Shown: piece by piece, positions 8,421 to 18,350 of the stretch
How positions within the stretch are numbered: the first letter of the stretch is position 1
How the letters are laid out: each line of letters opens with the position of its first letter
Assembly: GCA_050744325.1 (NCBI GenBank)
Contig: JBOGHK010000168.1
Span: forward strand, 3,013-67,012
Direction: 5' to 3'
DNA: 64,000 bases
Source of the DNA: DASXTK01 sp050744325
GTDB lineage: Bacteria > Actinomycetota > Acidimicrobiia > Acidimicrobiales > VFJN01
The notes under the pieces: model-generated
What the model saw: the letters and a program-made list of their open reading frames with translations, nothing else
Told to the model about the DNA's origin: nothing
Database searches by the model: none
Program-made: the position numbers and the translations under genes

Positions 8421-9457
8421 GCCCCCATCGTCGTCAGCGCGCCGGCCACGTCACGGCGGAGCACGACGCGCTGGTATCCGAGGGCGAATACAAACGAGAC
8501 GAGGAACGCGATCACCGCCACCGCGCTCCCGTAGCCGAACCGGGAGCGCTCGAAGCCCTGGTCGAGCATGTAGGTCGCCGTGGTGTGCGAGGCCCCGACG
8601 GGGCCGCCACCGGTCATCACCCAGACCAGGTCGAACAGCTGCAACGACCCGATGATCGACAGGAACACGGAGACCCTGATCGTGGGGCCGAGCAACGGGA
8701 GTGTGACGTAACGGAACGTCTGGGCCCGGCTCGCCCCGTCGATGGCCGCCGCCTCCTCGAGCTCGGTCGGGATCCCCTGGAGCCCGGCGAGGTACAGGAT
8801 CATGTGGAACCCGAAGTACTTCCACGAGACGACGACGAACACGGTGTAGAGCACGACGCCCGGGTCGGCCAGCCACTGCTGGACCAGGCTGTCGAGCCCG
8901 CCCAGCTCGAAGGTGCTGTCGACCAGGCCTCCCGGCTGCAGCAGCAGCCTCCACACGAGCGCCGTGATCACGTCCGAGACCACGAAGGGGAGGAAGAAGA
9001 GCAGGCGGAGCAGGGCACGCCCGCGCATGCGCTGGTTGAGGAGCATGGCCAGCCCGAGCGCGAACGGGAGTTGCAAGGTAAGCGACAGAGCCATGATCAC
9101 GAAGACGTGGCGCAGCGCGGCCAGGAATCCTGGGTCGGCCCAGGCATCGCGGTAGTTCTGGAAGCCGACGAAGTGGTCGAGTGGCTCCAGGCCGTTCCAG
9201 TCGAACCCACTGTAGAAGGCGCCCTGGAAGATCGGGACCAGGACCAACAGGACGTACAAGGCCAACGCCGGGGACAGGAAGGCGACGATCGTCGCCCGCT
9301 TCCGCCAGGCCGGGCCGACACGGCCGGAGCTGGCGACGGGCGCCGACGCTGTGGCGTCGGCACCCGTGGCGGCGGGTGGCGGGGCGGCGCTCGGGCGTGG
9401 CTGGTCCTGGTCGACCGGGACCACTCCCGAGCGGTCCGTGTCAGCCGCCGGCTTCAT
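8417..9457 (-). CDS. Carbohydrate ABC transporter permease, MalF type
   Basis: 346 residues with a Pro/Ala-rich cytoplasmic N-terminus (~50 residues) and six predicted helices, the first being FLSPALALYVLLVLVPIFQG. The EAA loop is EEAAAIDGASRAQTFRYVTL. It is the partner of the downstream MalG-type subunit. Its start codon lies 17 nt inside the end of the binding-protein gene, so translation is probably coupled. Confidence 0.93.
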   Translation of the reverse strand: MKPAADTDRSGVVPVDQDQPRPSAAPPPAATGADATASAPVASSGRVGPAWRKRATIVAFLSPALALYVLLVLVPIFQGAFYSGFDWNGLEPLDHFVGFQNYRDAWADPGFLAALRHVFVIMALSLTLQLPFALGLAMLLNQRMRGRALLRLLFFLPFVVSDVITALVWRLLLQPGGLVDSTFELGGLDSLVQQWLADPGVVLYTVFVVVSWKYFGFHMILYLAGLQGIPTELEEAAAIDGASRAQTFRYVTLPLLGPTIRVSVFLSIIGSLQLFDLVWVMTGGGPVGASHTTATYMLDQGFERSRFGYGSAVAVIAFLVSFVFALGYQRVVLRRDVAGALTTMGA

Positions 9458-10775
9458 CCGTGATCATCTGGGCCACCTCCTCGGCCGAGGCCTGCCCGGC
9501 GTAGAGCTGCTCGATGGCGTCGTTGATGAACAGGCCGAGCTCGGGATCGTACGCCTGGTCGAGGTAGGCCTGGACATAGGACGCCTCGCCGCGGGCGGCG
9601 ATCACGTCCTGCAGGTAGGGATCGGTGATCGAGCCCTCCGAGCCCAGCGTGACCGGCAGGATGCCGCTGTTGGTCTCGCCCCACCGGTTGGCGACGTCGA
9701 GGCTGGTGACGTACTCCAGGAACTCGACGGCCTCGGGGGGTGCGTCCCGGCCCACGGCGAACCCGTTGGCGCCGCCGAAGACCTCGGTCGTCACACCGTC
9801 ACCGCCCTCCACCTCGGGGAAGGGGAACCAGCCGAGCGCCTCGCCGAGGCCCTGCCCGTCGGCTGAGTTGGCATTGATCGTGCCAGGGGCCCACTGGCCC
9901 ATCAGCAGCATCGCCGCGTCCCCGGTCGCGAGGGTGGCAGCCTGGCCACCGGCGCCGTCCCACACGGCTGCCTGCCAGCCTTCCTGGAACGGGTCCAGCG
10001 CGACGAGGTCCTCGAGCTGTTCCCCCGCCTCGACGAACGGCTCGCCGTCGAACGACCCGCTCTCACCGGCCTCGAGCATCGGATCGGGCCCGCCGTTACG
10101 CAGGGCCAGGTAGGCCCACCAGTACATGCCGGGCCACTTGTCGCCCTCGCCCATCGCGATCGGCGTGATGCCCGCGTCCTGGAGCTGTTCCACGTCGTCG
10201 AGCAGCTCGTCCCAGGTCTCGGGTGGCGCGTCGACGCCTGCCTGCTCGAACAGGTCGGTGTTGTACCAGAACCCCACCAGGCCCAGGTCGAACGGAACGC
10301 CGTACTGCCGGTCGTCCACCTGGTACAGGTCGACGGCGGCGGTGTTCAGGTCGCCGATCCACGGCTCGACGTCGTCGGTGACGTCCTGGACCAGGTCGGC
10401 ATCGACCTGCTCCATCAGCCCACCGCCTCCCCACGACTGGAACAGGTCGGGTGGGTCACCCGCCTGGAGGCGAGGAGCGATCGCCGTCTTGAACGCCTCG
10501 TTCTCGTAGACGGTGATATCGATGGTGACGTTCGGGTGGTCGGCCTCGAACTCGGCCGCGAGGTCCTCCCACAGCGAGAGGCCCGGATCGTTGTTCTGGA
10601 TGTGCCACCACTCGATGGTGACCGGTTCGTCCGAGTCGGCTTCGGTACCAACCGTCGCGTCCGCCTCGTCGTCATCGTCGTCGCCGCAGGCCGCGGCGAT
10701 CAGCGCCAGGGACACGGCCACCGCCAGTCCGGCGCGTCCGGCGCGTCCGTGGCGTCCAGTGTGGAACACCTGCAT
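9441..10775 (-). CDS. Extracellular sugar-binding lipoprotein (CUT1 ABC importer)
   Basis: 444 residues from the ATG at 10775, which has a GAGGGGG Shine-Dalgarno 8-10 nt upstream; an in-frame start at 10844 would add an unlikely leader. A short basic N-terminus and hydrophobic core end in ALIAAACGDDDDD, a lipobox with Cys followed by an acidic spacer, so it is a membrane-tethered periplasmic/extracellular binding protein. The body matches solute-binding family 1 (ITVYENEAFKTAIAPRLQAG, DLFQSWGGGG, GLVGFWYNTDLFEQAG, EVFGGANGFAVGRDAP). It heads the operon and is read away from a palindromic operator and the LacI gene. Confidence 0.93.
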   Translation of the reverse strand: MQVFHTGRHGRAGRAGLAVAVSLALIAAACGDDDDDEADATVGTEADSDEPVTIEWWHIQNNDPGLSLWEDLAAEFEADHPNVTIDITVYENEAFKTAIAPRLQAGDPPDLFQSWGGGGLMEQVDADLVQDVTDDVEPWIGDLNTAAVDLYQVDDRQYGVPFDLGLVGFWYNTDLFEQAGVDAPPETWDELLDDVEQLQDAGITPIAMGEGDKWPGMYWWAYLALRNGGPDPMLEAGESGSFDGEPFVEAGEQLEDLVALDPFQEGWQAAVWDGAGGQAATLATGDAAMLLMGQWAPGTINANSADGQGLGEALGWFPFPEVEGGDGVTTEVFGGANGFAVGRDAPPEAVEFLEYVTSLDVANRWGETNSGILPVTLGSEGSITDPYLQDVIAARGEASYVQAYLDQAYDPELGLFINDAIEQLYAGQASAEEVAQMITDEAGG

Positions 10776-10845
10776 CGCTCGGTCCCCCTCGTGCTTGCTG
10801 CCGCTTTCCCTTTCGTTGTAGGTGATCGCGCCTTGAAGTGTCAAT

Positions 10846-10859
10846 CGTTATCGATAACG
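10846..10859. promoter_or_regulatory. Perfect 14-bp palindrome, probable LacI-family operator of the xyloside module
   Basis: CGTTATCGATAACG is self-complementary. It sits in the divergent gap, 71 nt upstream of the binding-protein start and 51 nt upstream of the LacI gene. A symmetric site with central CG and flanking AT-rich arms is what LacI-family dimers bind, and the position allows control of both directions. Confidence 0.7.
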
Positions 10860-10909
10860 TTTTCGAATCCTGATCGGCGTGCGATGATGACACCTGGGGA
10901 GGAGGTCGG

Positions 10910-11929
10910 ATGCCGTTGAAGCGAATCACCATCGCCGACGTCGCTGCCGAGGCCGGAGTGTCGGTCGCGACGGTGTCGAAGGTGATCAACGACCGCTACG
11001 GGGTCGCCGCCGGCACCTCGACCCGGGTGAAGGCGGTCATCGAGCAGCTGGGCTACGAGTCGAGCCTCATCGCCCGGAGCCTGCGCAGCCATCGCACGAA
11101 CGTGATCGGCATCCTGGTCGCCGACTTCGAGCCGTTCAGCACCGAGCTGCTCAAGGGGGCGGCCCTGGCCATCCACGACACCGACTACGAGGTCGTCGTC
11201 TACTCCGGCGGGCACGGCCACAACCAACCCGGGTGGGAGCGCCGCTACATGTCGCGGCTCAGCGGCACGCTCACCGACGGCACCATCCTCGTCACCCCCA
11301 CGGTGGTCGACGTCCTCAACGACGGGCCGGTGGTCGCCGTCGACGCGCACACCGGGTCGTCGGGCATGCCCACCGTCTCCTCGGACAACCTCAACGGCGC
11401 GATCGCGGCCACCGAGTACCTTCTGGGCCTCGGCCACCGCCGGATCGGCTTCCTGGCCGGGCGACCCGACCTCGAATCCGCCCGGCAGCGTGAGCAGGGC
11501 TTCCGGCAGGCGATGGCGGCGGCGGGCGTGGAGGTCGACCCCGCCCTGGTGCGGGTCGGCGGATACACGGCCGAGTCCGCCGAGCAGCCGGCGCACGAGC
11601 TGCTGCGCCTCGACGAGCGGCCGACGGCCATCTTCGCCGCCAACGACCTCTCGGCGATCGAGACCATCGAGGTCGCCCAGTCGCTCGACCTCCGCGTGCC
11701 CGACGACCTGTCGGTGGTGGGGTTCGACAACGTGCCCGAGTCCGCACTGATCGACCCCCCGCTCACCACAATCGACCAGTCGATCCAGCAGATGGGCTTC
11801 GAGGCGGTGCGCCTGCTGATCGCCACGATCGACGAGCCGGACCGTCCGGCGGTCCAGATCACGCTGCCGACCGAGCTCGTGGTGCGGCAGTCGTGCCGCG
11901 CACTCAGTGCGACGGATGGGCCGGGATGA
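10910..11929 (+). CDS. LacI-family transcriptional regulator of the xyloside module
   Basis: 339 residues. The N-terminal helix-turn-helix plus hinge reads ITIADVAAEAGVSVATVSKV, followed by LGYESSLIARSLRSHRTNVIG. The effector domain is a periplasmic-binding-protein-like fold with typical SSDNLNGAIAATEYLLGLGH, IFAANDLSAI and DDLSVVGFDNVPESALIDPP segments. An SD (GGGGAGGAGG) precedes the ATG. The stop overlaps the ATG of the GH3 gene by 4 nt, so regulator and glycosidase are co-translated. Probable ligand: xylose or a xyloside. Confidence 0.93.
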   Translation: MPLKRITIADVAAEAGVSVATVSKVINDRYGVAAGTSTRVKAVIEQLGYESSLIARSLRSHRTNVIGILVADFEPFSTELLKGAALAIHDTDYEVVVYSGGHGHNQPGWERRYMSRLSGTLTDGTILVTPTVVDVLNDGPVVAVDAHTGSSGMPTVSSDNLNGAIAATEYLLGLGHRRIGFLAGRPDLESARQREQGFRQAMAAAGVEVDPALVRVGGYTAESAEQPAHELLRLDERPTAIFAANDLSAIETIEVAQSLDLRVPDDLSVVGFDNVPESALIDPPLTTIDQSIQQMGFEAVRLLIATIDEPDRPAVQITLPTELVVRQSCRALSATDGPG

Positions 11930-14262
11930 CGACCGACGCTGTGAGCCGGGTCGACCAGCAGGTCGACGACCTGGTGCGACAGATGACGCTGCCCGAGAAG
12001 GTGGCCCAGCTCGGCAGCGCCTGGGTGTTCCAGCTCGCCGACGGCATCCGGCTGGCCGGCGACCGCGCCCCTACCCTGCTGGCCGACGGCATCGGGCAGG
12101 TGACCCGGCTGTCCGGGGCGACCGGGGCCGGTGCCACCGAAGCGGCCGAGCTCGCCAACGCCATCCAGCATTACCTGGTCACCGAGACCCGGCTCGGCAT
12201 CCCGACGATCGTCCACGAGGAGATCTGCTCCGGCCTGATGGCCCGCGACGCCCCGGTGTTCCCGCAAGCCATCGGCGTCGCCAGCACCTGGGAGCCCGAC
12301 CTGGCGCGAGCGATGGCCCGCGAGACCCGGATGCAGATGCGCGCGATCGGGGCGCACCAGGGCCTGTCGCCGGTGCTCGACGTCTGCCGCGATCCCCGCT
12401 GGGGACGCACCGAGGAGACCTACGGTGAGGACCCCCACCTGGTGGCCCGGATGGGGGTCGCGTTCGTAGGGGGCCTGCAGGGCGACGACCTACGCCACGG
12501 CGTTGTCGCGACAGCCAAGCATTTCGTCGGCTACTCGGCGTCGGAGGGTGGGCTGAACTGGGCGCCGGCGCACATACCGTCGCGCGAGCTGCGCGAGGTC
12601 TACCTGCATCCGTTCGAGGCCGCGGTCGCAGCGGCCGAGCTCCGCTCGGTGATGAACGCGTACCAGGAGCTCGACGGTGTCCCCTGCGCTGCGGACCGGA
12701 ACCTGCTGACCAGGATCCTGCGCGAGGAGTGGGGCTTCGACGGGACGGTTGTCGCGGACTACTTCTCGATCCGCCAGCTCGCGAGCTACCACCGGATCGC
12801 CGCGGACGAGGTCGAGGCCGCGGCGATAGCCGTGACGGCGGGGCTCGACGCCGAGCTGCCGTCCACCGATTGCTACGGCGCGCCTCTGATCGAAGCCGTC
12901 CGGTCGGGTCGGGTCAACGAGGCGACCGTCGACACCGCTGTCCGCCGGGTGCTGCGCACCAAGTTCGACCTGGGCCTGTTCGAGCAGCCCTACGTCGACG
13001 TCGGCCGGGCGGCGACCCTGTTCGACACTCCCCCGCAGCGGGCGCTGGCTCGCGAGATCGCGGCCAAGAGCATCGTGCTGCTCCGCAACGACGGGGTGCT
13101 GCCGCTGGCAACGGACGTGGGCTCGGTCGCCGTCATCGGCCCCAACGCGGATGCCGCACGCCACCTGTTCGGCGACTACACCTACCCGGCCATCATCGAG
13201 TCGCTGCTCGAGGCCAGGGACACCGACAGGAACCCGTTCGGGATGCCGCTGGACGAGGGCTTCTCGGTCGACGGCGCCAGCGCCCGAGCCACGACGGTCC
13301 TGGCCGCGCTGCGCGGCCGGTTCGGGTCGCGGGTGCGCTTCGCGCCGGGCTGCGAGGTCGTCGATCCGTCTCGCACCGGCTTCGCCGACGCGGTCGCTGT
13401 GGCCGCGGCAGCCGATGTCGCCGTGCTGGTGATGGGCGACCGCGCGGGCATGACCGACGAGTGCACCAGCGGCGAGAGCCGCGATCGAGCGACGCTCGAC
13501 CTCCCCGGCGTCCAGGAGCATCTCGCCCGCGAGGTGCTCGCCACCGGCACCCCCGTGGCGCTGGTTCTGGTGGCAGGTCGTCCCATCGGCAGCGCGTGGC
13601 TCCACGAACGGTGTGCCGCGGTCGTCATGGCGTGGATGCCCGGCCAGGAGGGCGCCGGAGCGATCGCCGACGTGCTCGGGGGGCAGGTCAACCCGGGCGG
13701 CAAGCTGCCGATCTCGTTTCCCCGCACGGTCGGGCAGGTGCCGGTGTTCTACGGTCACAAGGCCTCGGGCGGCCGCTCGAACTGGAAGGGCGACTACGTC
13801 GAGACGGCTGTAACACCCCTCTACCCGTTCGGCCACGGGCTGAGCTACACGACGTTCTCGCTGTCGGCGGTGGTGGCCGGGCCGACCGAGGCCTCGTGGG
13901 CCGATTCGGTGACCGTCGAGGCCACGGTGGCCAACACCGGGGACCGTGACGGTGACGAGGTGGTGCAGCTCTACATCCGACGGCGCCGCGCCAGCGTCAC
14001 CCGCCCGGTGCTGGAGCTGAAGAACTTCGTGCGGGTGCCGGTCACATCGGGTAGGTCGAGGACCGTGATGTTCCAGCTGCCGCTCGGCCAGACCGGCTTC
14101 TACGGCCGCGACCGCGCCTACGTCGTCGAGCCGGGAGAGGTCGACGTCCTGGTCGGCACGTCGTCGCACGACCTGGTCGAGGCGGGCTCGGTCACCGTGG
14201 TCGCCGATCCCGTCGGCCGGGTGCCACACAAGGCCTTCGACGGATCGGTCACCGTCCGATGA
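11926..14262 (+). CDS. Glycoside hydrolase family 3 (beta-xylosidase/beta-glucosidase)
   Basis: 778 residues from the ATG overlapping the lacI stop. Domain order: GH3 N-terminal TIM barrel (res ~15-330, with KHFVGYSASEGG, RSVMNAYQELDGVPCAADR and the nucleophile Asp in DGTVVADYFSIRQL), GH3 C-terminal alpha/beta domain (~390-630, NDGVLPLATDVGSVAVIGPN, GHGLSYTTFSL) and a C-terminal fibronectin-III-like domain (~670-775). No signal peptide is visible, so it acts on imported oligosaccharides. The following xylose isomerase and xylulokinase make beta-xylosidase the preferred specificity. Confidence 0.93.
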   Translation: MTTDAVSRVDQQVDDLVRQMTLPEKVAQLGSAWVFQLADGIRLAGDRAPTLLADGIGQVTRLSGATGAGATEAAELANAIQHYLVTETRLGIPTIVHEEICSGLMARDAPVFPQAIGVASTWEPDLARAMARETRMQMRAIGAHQGLSPVLDVCRDPRWGRTEETYGEDPHLVARMGVAFVGGLQGDDLRHGVVATAKHFVGYSASEGGLNWAPAHIPSRELREVYLHPFEAAVAAAELRSVMNAYQELDGVPCAADRNLLTRILREEWGFDGTVVADYFSIRQLASYHRIAADEVEAAAIAVTAGLDAELPSTDCYGAPLIEAVRSGRVNEATVDTAVRRVLRTKFDLGLFEQPYVDVGRAATLFDTPPQRALAREIAAKSIVLLRNDGVLPLATDVGSVAVIGPNADAARHLFGDYTYPAIIESLLEARDTDRNPFGMPLDEGFSVDGASARATTVLAALRGRFGSRVRFAPGCEVVDPSRTGFADAVAVAAAADVAVLVMGDRAGMTDECTSGESRDRATLDLPGVQEHLAREVLATGTPVALVLVAGRPIGSAWLHERCAAVVMAWMPGQEGAGAIADVLGGQVNPGGKLPISFPRTVGQVPVFYGHKASGGRSNWKGDYVETAVTPLYPFGHGLSYTTFSLSAVVAGPTEASWADSVTVEATVANTGDRDGDEVVQLYIRRRRASVTRPVLELKNFVRVPVTSGRSRTVMFQLPLGQTGFYGRDRAYVVEPGEVDVLVGTSSHDLVEAGSVTVVADPVGRVPHKAFDGSVTVR

Positions 14263-14293
14263 GGTAAGGGGCCGACGAGCTCAGGAGGGGGAC

Positions 14294-15631
14294 ATGGAAC
14301 CGTTCTTCGACGACATCACCGACCGCATCCCCTACGCGGGGCCGGACAGCGACGACCCGCTGGCCTTCCGGTGGTACGACGCCGACCGGGTCGTGGCGGG
14401 GCGCACGATGGCCGAGCACCTCCGCTTCGCCGCTTGCTACTGGCACAGCTTCGCCTGGGACGGCTTCGACATCTTCGGCGGCGGCACCCTGGACCGGCCC
14501 TGGCACCCCGCACTGGCGTCCGGCGTCGACCCGATGGAGGCCGCTCGTTGGAAGATGAGCGCCGCCTTCGAGTTCTTCGCCAAGCTCGGGGTGCCGTTCT
14601 ACTGCTTCCACGACCGCGACATCGCGCCGGAGGGGGCGTCGTTCAAGGAGTCGTGCGCCCAGCTCGACGCCATGGTCGAGCTGGCGGCCGAGCACCAGGA
14701 GCGCACCGGGATCCGTCCGCTGTGGGGCACGGCCAACCTGTTCTGGAACCCCCGCTACCAGGCCGGTGCGGCGACCAACCCCGACCCCGAGGTGTTCGCC
14801 TACGCGGCGGCGCAGGTCGCCCACTGCCTCGACGTGACCCACCGGCTGGGTGGGGCGAACTACGTGCTGTGGGGTGGGCGCGAGGGATACGACACGCTGC
14901 TGAACACCGACATGCGACGCGAGCTCGACCAGCTCGGCCGGTTCCTGGCGATGGCCGTCGAGCACAAGCACCGCATCGGCTTCGACGGGCTGATCCTCAT
15001 CGAGCCCAAGCCGTTCGAGCCCACCAAGCACCAGTACGACTACGACGTCGCCACCGTGCACGCCTTCCTCCAGCGCTACGGCCTGGCCGACGAGATCAAA
15101 CTGAACATCGAGGTCAACCACGCCACGCTCGCCGGGCACGACTTCGCCCACGAGGTCCAGGTCGCGGCCGCGGCCGGGCTCCTCGGCTCGGTCGACGCCA
15201 ACGCCGGCGACGACCGGTTGGGCTGGGACGTCGATCGGTTCCCGGTCTCGGTCGAGCAGATGACGCTGGGCATGCTGGCGATCCTGCGGGCCGGCGGGTT
15301 CACCAGCGGTGGGCTCAACTTCGACGCCAAGCTGCGACGCCAGTCGACCGATCGCAGCGACCTGTTCCACGCCCACATCGGCGGCATGGACACGATGGCA
15401 AAGGGGCTGCTGGCCGCGGCCTCGATCGTCGAGGCGGGTGAGCTCGACGAGGTGCGGGCGGCGCGCTACGCCGGTTGGGACGGGCCGCTCGGGCGCCCGA
15501 TCCTCGCCGGGTCGTTGACGCTGGCAGACCTGCACGAGCGCGCGCTCGGCCGTGGCGAGCCACCGCGGGTGTCGGGCCGCCAGGAGGCCCTCGAGAACCT
15601 CGTCGCCCGCCACATCGACCGGATCCGCTGA
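14294..15631 (+). CDS. xylA: Xylose isomerase
   Basis: 445 residues, full family length. It begins 32 nt after the GH3 gene with a good SD (AGGAGGGGGAC). Diagnostic segments: YWHSFAWDGFDIFGGGT, FYCFHDRDIAPEG (catalytic His/Asp), NYVLWGGREGYDTLLNTD, LIEPKPFEPTKHQYDYD, NIEVNHATLAGHDF and GSVDANAGDDRLGWDVD, which include the Glu/Asp/His metal ligands. It interconverts D-xylose and D-xylulose in the cytoplasm, feeding the next enzyme. Confidence 0.97.
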   Translation: MEPFFDDITDRIPYAGPDSDDPLAFRWYDADRVVAGRTMAEHLRFAACYWHSFAWDGFDIFGGGTLDRPWHPALASGVDPMEAARWKMSAAFEFFAKLGVPFYCFHDRDIAPEGASFKESCAQLDAMVELAAEHQERTGIRPLWGTANLFWNPRYQAGAATNPDPEVFAYAAAQVAHCLDVTHRLGGANYVLWGGREGYDTLLNTDMRRELDQLGRFLAMAVEHKHRIGFDGLILIEPKPFEPTKHQYDYDVATVHAFLQRYGLADEIKLNIEVNHATLAGHDFAHEVQVAAAAGLLGSVDANAGDDRLGWDVDRFPVSVEQMTLGMLAILRAGGFTSGGLNFDAKLRRQSTDRSDLFHAHIGGMDTMAKGLLAAASIVEAGELDEVRAARYAGWDGPLGRPILAGSLTLADLHERALGRGEPPRVSGRQEALENLVARHIDRIR

Positions 15632-15746
15632 CCGTGCGGGCTGGCGCTGCCCTTCCGCTTCCGTCGCGTGACCACCATCGCCTCGGGTCGGCTACCGCAC
15701 CCCGGCCGGCGGAAGGGCGCAGAGGCGCGGGCCGGGGAGGCGGTAC

Positions 15747-17267
15747 GTGAGCGGGGGTCGGGGCGGGCTGGTGGCCGGGGTCGACTGCTCGACGCAAGCG
15801 ACCAAGGTGGTCGTGGTCGATGCCGACTCGGGGGCGGTGGTCGCCGAGGGGCGCGCGGATCACGTCGTCCGCGGCGAGCGGGGCGCCCGAGAGTCGGATC
15901 CACGCCAGTGGTGGGACACACTGCGCTCGGCGATCGCCGTCACGGGCCGGGGCCGGGATATCCGGGCCCTTGCGGTCGCCGGCCAGCAGCACGGGCTCGT
16001 GACCCTGGGCCGCACCGGCGAGCCGGTCCGTCCTGCGGTGCTGTGGAACGACACCCGCTCGGCGCCCGACGCCGCCGAGTTGGTCGCCACGCTCGGGGCC
16101 GCTACCTGGGCCGAGCGGACCGGCAGCGTGCCTCCCGCCTCGTTCACCGTGACCACCTGGGCGTGGCTACGCCGGACCGATCCCGACGCCGCCGATGCGA
16201 CGGCGGCCATCCGATTGCCGCACGACTACCTCACCGAGCAGCTGACCGGCGAGGCGGTCACCGATCGAGGCGACGCCTCCGGAACCGGCTGGTGGTCGCC
16301 CGCGACCGGCTGCTACGACGAGCTGGTCCTCGAGCTGGAGGCCGTCGACCTCGACCCGAGCCGCCTGCCGACCGTGCTCGAGCCCTTCGCACCTGTAGGG
16401 ACCGTCCGGGCGCAGGCCGCCGCGGACCTGGGCCTGCCTCCCGACGTGGTCGTCGGTCCCGGCACGGGCGACAACATGGCGGCGGCTCTCGGCCTCGGGC
16501 TGACGCCAGGCCAGCCGGTGGTCAGCCTCGGCACCAGTGGCACGGTGTTCATGGTCTCGCCGCGACCGACGTCGGACGAGAGCGGCGTGGTCGCCGGCTT
16601 CGCCGATGCCACGGGTCGGTACCTGCCGCTCGCCTGCACGCTCAACTGCACGTTGGCCGTCGACCAGGTCGCGGGGTGGTTGCATCTCGGGCGCGATGAT
16701 GTCGCTCCGTCGGATGGAGTGGTCCTGCTCCCCTACTTCGAAGGCGAGCGGACGCCCAACCTGCCCGGTGCGACGGCGATGGTCACCGGATTGCGGTCGT
16801 CGACCGCTGCCGGGCAGATCCTGATGGCCGCATACGAGGGTGCGGTGGCCTCGCTGGTAGACGCGCTCGACGCGCTCGCCCACCACACTGGTCGACTGGC
16901 CTCCGACGCTCCGCCGGTCGAGACGATGCCGCTGGCCGACACCGGCGCCCCTACCGTCGGAGGCGTCGGCGCTGAGGTGCCGCTGGTGGTCGTCGGTGGA
17001 GGCGCCGCCGGGCGCACATGGCGTGACGTGGTCGGCCGCCTGTCGGGCCGACCGCTGCTGGTGCCCGAGGGTGGCGAGCTTGCCGCGGTCGGCGCGGCCG
17101 TCCAGGCCGCGGCGGTGTGGCGTGGCGAGGACCCCGGCGCCGTGGCCCGTCGCTGGAACACGAGCCGGGGGGCCCTCGTCGACCCCCTTCCCCGCGACAA
17201 CGACTGCCTCGGCCGCATCCGAGCCGCCCGCACTGCAGTGGGGCCCTTGCTCGACCCGGGGCCGTAG
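15747..17267 (+). CDS. xylB: Xylulokinase (FGGY-family carbohydrate kinase)
   Basis: 506 residues from a GTG with a GGGGAGG SD. The N-terminal FGGY lobe starts with VAGVDCSTQATKVVVVD and carries AVAGQQHGLVTL and PAVLWNDTRS; the C-terminal ATPase lobe includes VVSLGTSGTVFMVSP and VVGGGAAGRTWRDVVG, then the adenine-pocket GGELAAVGAAVQAA. It phosphorylates D-xylulose to xylulose 5-phosphate, completing the xylose route of this cluster. The C-terminal Pro/Arg-rich stretch is unremarkable. Confidence 0.95.
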   Translation: MSGGRGGLVAGVDCSTQATKVVVVDADSGAVVAEGRADHVVRGERGARESDPRQWWDTLRSAIAVTGRGRDIRALAVAGQQHGLVTLGRTGEPVRPAVLWNDTRSAPDAAELVATLGAATWAERTGSVPPASFTVTTWAWLRRTDPDAADATAAIRLPHDYLTEQLTGEAVTDRGDASGTGWWSPATGCYDELVLELEAVDLDPSRLPTVLEPFAPVGTVRAQAAADLGLPPDVVVGPGTGDNMAAALGLGLTPGQPVVSLGTSGTVFMVSPRPTSDESGVVAGFADATGRYLPLACTLNCTLAVDQVAGWLHLGRDDVAPSDGVVLLPYFEGERTPNLPGATAMVTGLRSSTAAGQILMAAYEGAVASLVDALDALAHHTGRLASDAPPVETMPLADTGAPTVGGVGAEVPLVVVGGGAAGRTWRDVVGRLSGRPLLVPEGGELAAVGAAVQAAAVWRGEDPGAVARRWNTSRGALVDPLPRDNDCLGRIRAARTAVGPLLDPGP

Positions 17268-17303
17268 CCCGGATGGCCCGGTCAGGCGAGGTAGCTCGAC
17301 GTG

Positions 17304-18143
17304 TCAGGGCTTACGGCCGATGGCGCAGTGGTACATGCTCGACCACTTGACGAGGTCGGCGTCGGTCCCGGCCGGTAGCCATTCGGCCATCGGGGCGACA
17401 CCGGGCTCGACGAGCTCGAGGCCCGCGAAGAAGCCGGCGATCTCGTCGCGGCTACGGACGGTGAATGTGTACTGCGCCTGCTCGCCGGGTGCATCCGCCA
17501 GCGCGCCCATCAACACCGGGTGGAAGTCGCCGGTGATGTGGGAGACCACCATGAAGCTTCCCGAAGGCAGGCCTGCCAGCAACCGGCGGACGACGCCGTA
17601 GGCGTCCTCCTCGTCGTGGATGAAGTGCAGCATCGACAGCAGCATCACGGCGATCGGCTGGGTGAAGTCCAGGGTGTCGGATGCCTGGCCGAGGATGTCC
17701 TCGGGATCGTGCATGTCGGCCTGGATGTAGCTGGTGGCACCCTGAGCCGTGCCTCGGAGCAGGACGTGCGCGTGAGCGAGCACCACGGGATCGTTGTCGA
17801 CGTAGACCACCCGCGACTCGGGTGCCGCCTGCTGGGCAACCTCGTGCACGTTGCCCTCGGTCGGGATGCCCGAGCCGATGTCGAGGAACTGGCGAATCCC
17901 CTCCTGGTCGATCAGGTGCCGCACGATCTCGCCGAGGAAGACCCTGTTGGCACGGACGGCGGCGCGAGCGTTGTCCATCCCACCGACCGCGGCACCCTGA
18001 CGCTCACCGGCCTCGCGGTCGATCGCGAAGTTGGTCTCACCGCCCAGCAGGTAGTCGTACACCCGCGCGTTGGTCGCGACGCTGATGTCGATCTCAGGGA
18101 GTTCCCAGCCGCGGCTGTTGGGAGTGGACGAGCGCCCTGTCAC
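17304..18143 (-). CDS. SAM-dependent methyltransferase, DUF574/Methyltransf_19 family
   Basis: 279 residues from the GTG at 18143, which has AGAGGAAGGAAC just upstream; earlier in-frame starts lack this. It shows VYDYLLGGETNFAIDREAGE at the N-terminus, the SAM-binding LDIGSGIPTEGNVHEVAQ and VVYVDNDPVVLAHA. The family is abundant in actinobacteria (for example Streptomyces) and its substrates are unknown. It is convergent with xylB and apparently monocistronic. Confidence 0.9.
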   Translation of the reverse strand: MTGRSSTPNSRGWELPEIDISVATNARVYDYLLGGETNFAIDREAGERQGAAVGGMDNARAAVRANRVFLGEIVRHLIDQEGIRQFLDIGSGIPTEGNVHEVAQQAAPESRVVYVDNDPVVLAHAHVLLRGTAQGATSYIQADMHDPEDILGQASDTLDFTQPIAVMLLSMLHFIHDEEDAYGVVRRLLAGLPSGSFMVVSHITGDFHPVLMGALADAPGEQAQYTFTVRSRDEIAGFFAGLELVEPGVAPMAEWLPAGTDADLVKWSSMYHCAIGRKP

Positions 18144-18350
18144 CGCGTTCCTTCCTCTACGGGTCCGTACAGCACAGTATTGCGTCCCAGCCACGTTGGG
18201 AATTCACCGCCTTCGACCAGGCCAGGGGGCCCTGCGGTGCTCTCACGACCCGCCGATGGGTTGCGTGCGGCGATCAGTCCCGACGACCCCGCGGCGTCCG
18301 CCAACAAGGCGGCCGGGGAGACACTCGCTGCGATGGAGCGATGCCGTCAG

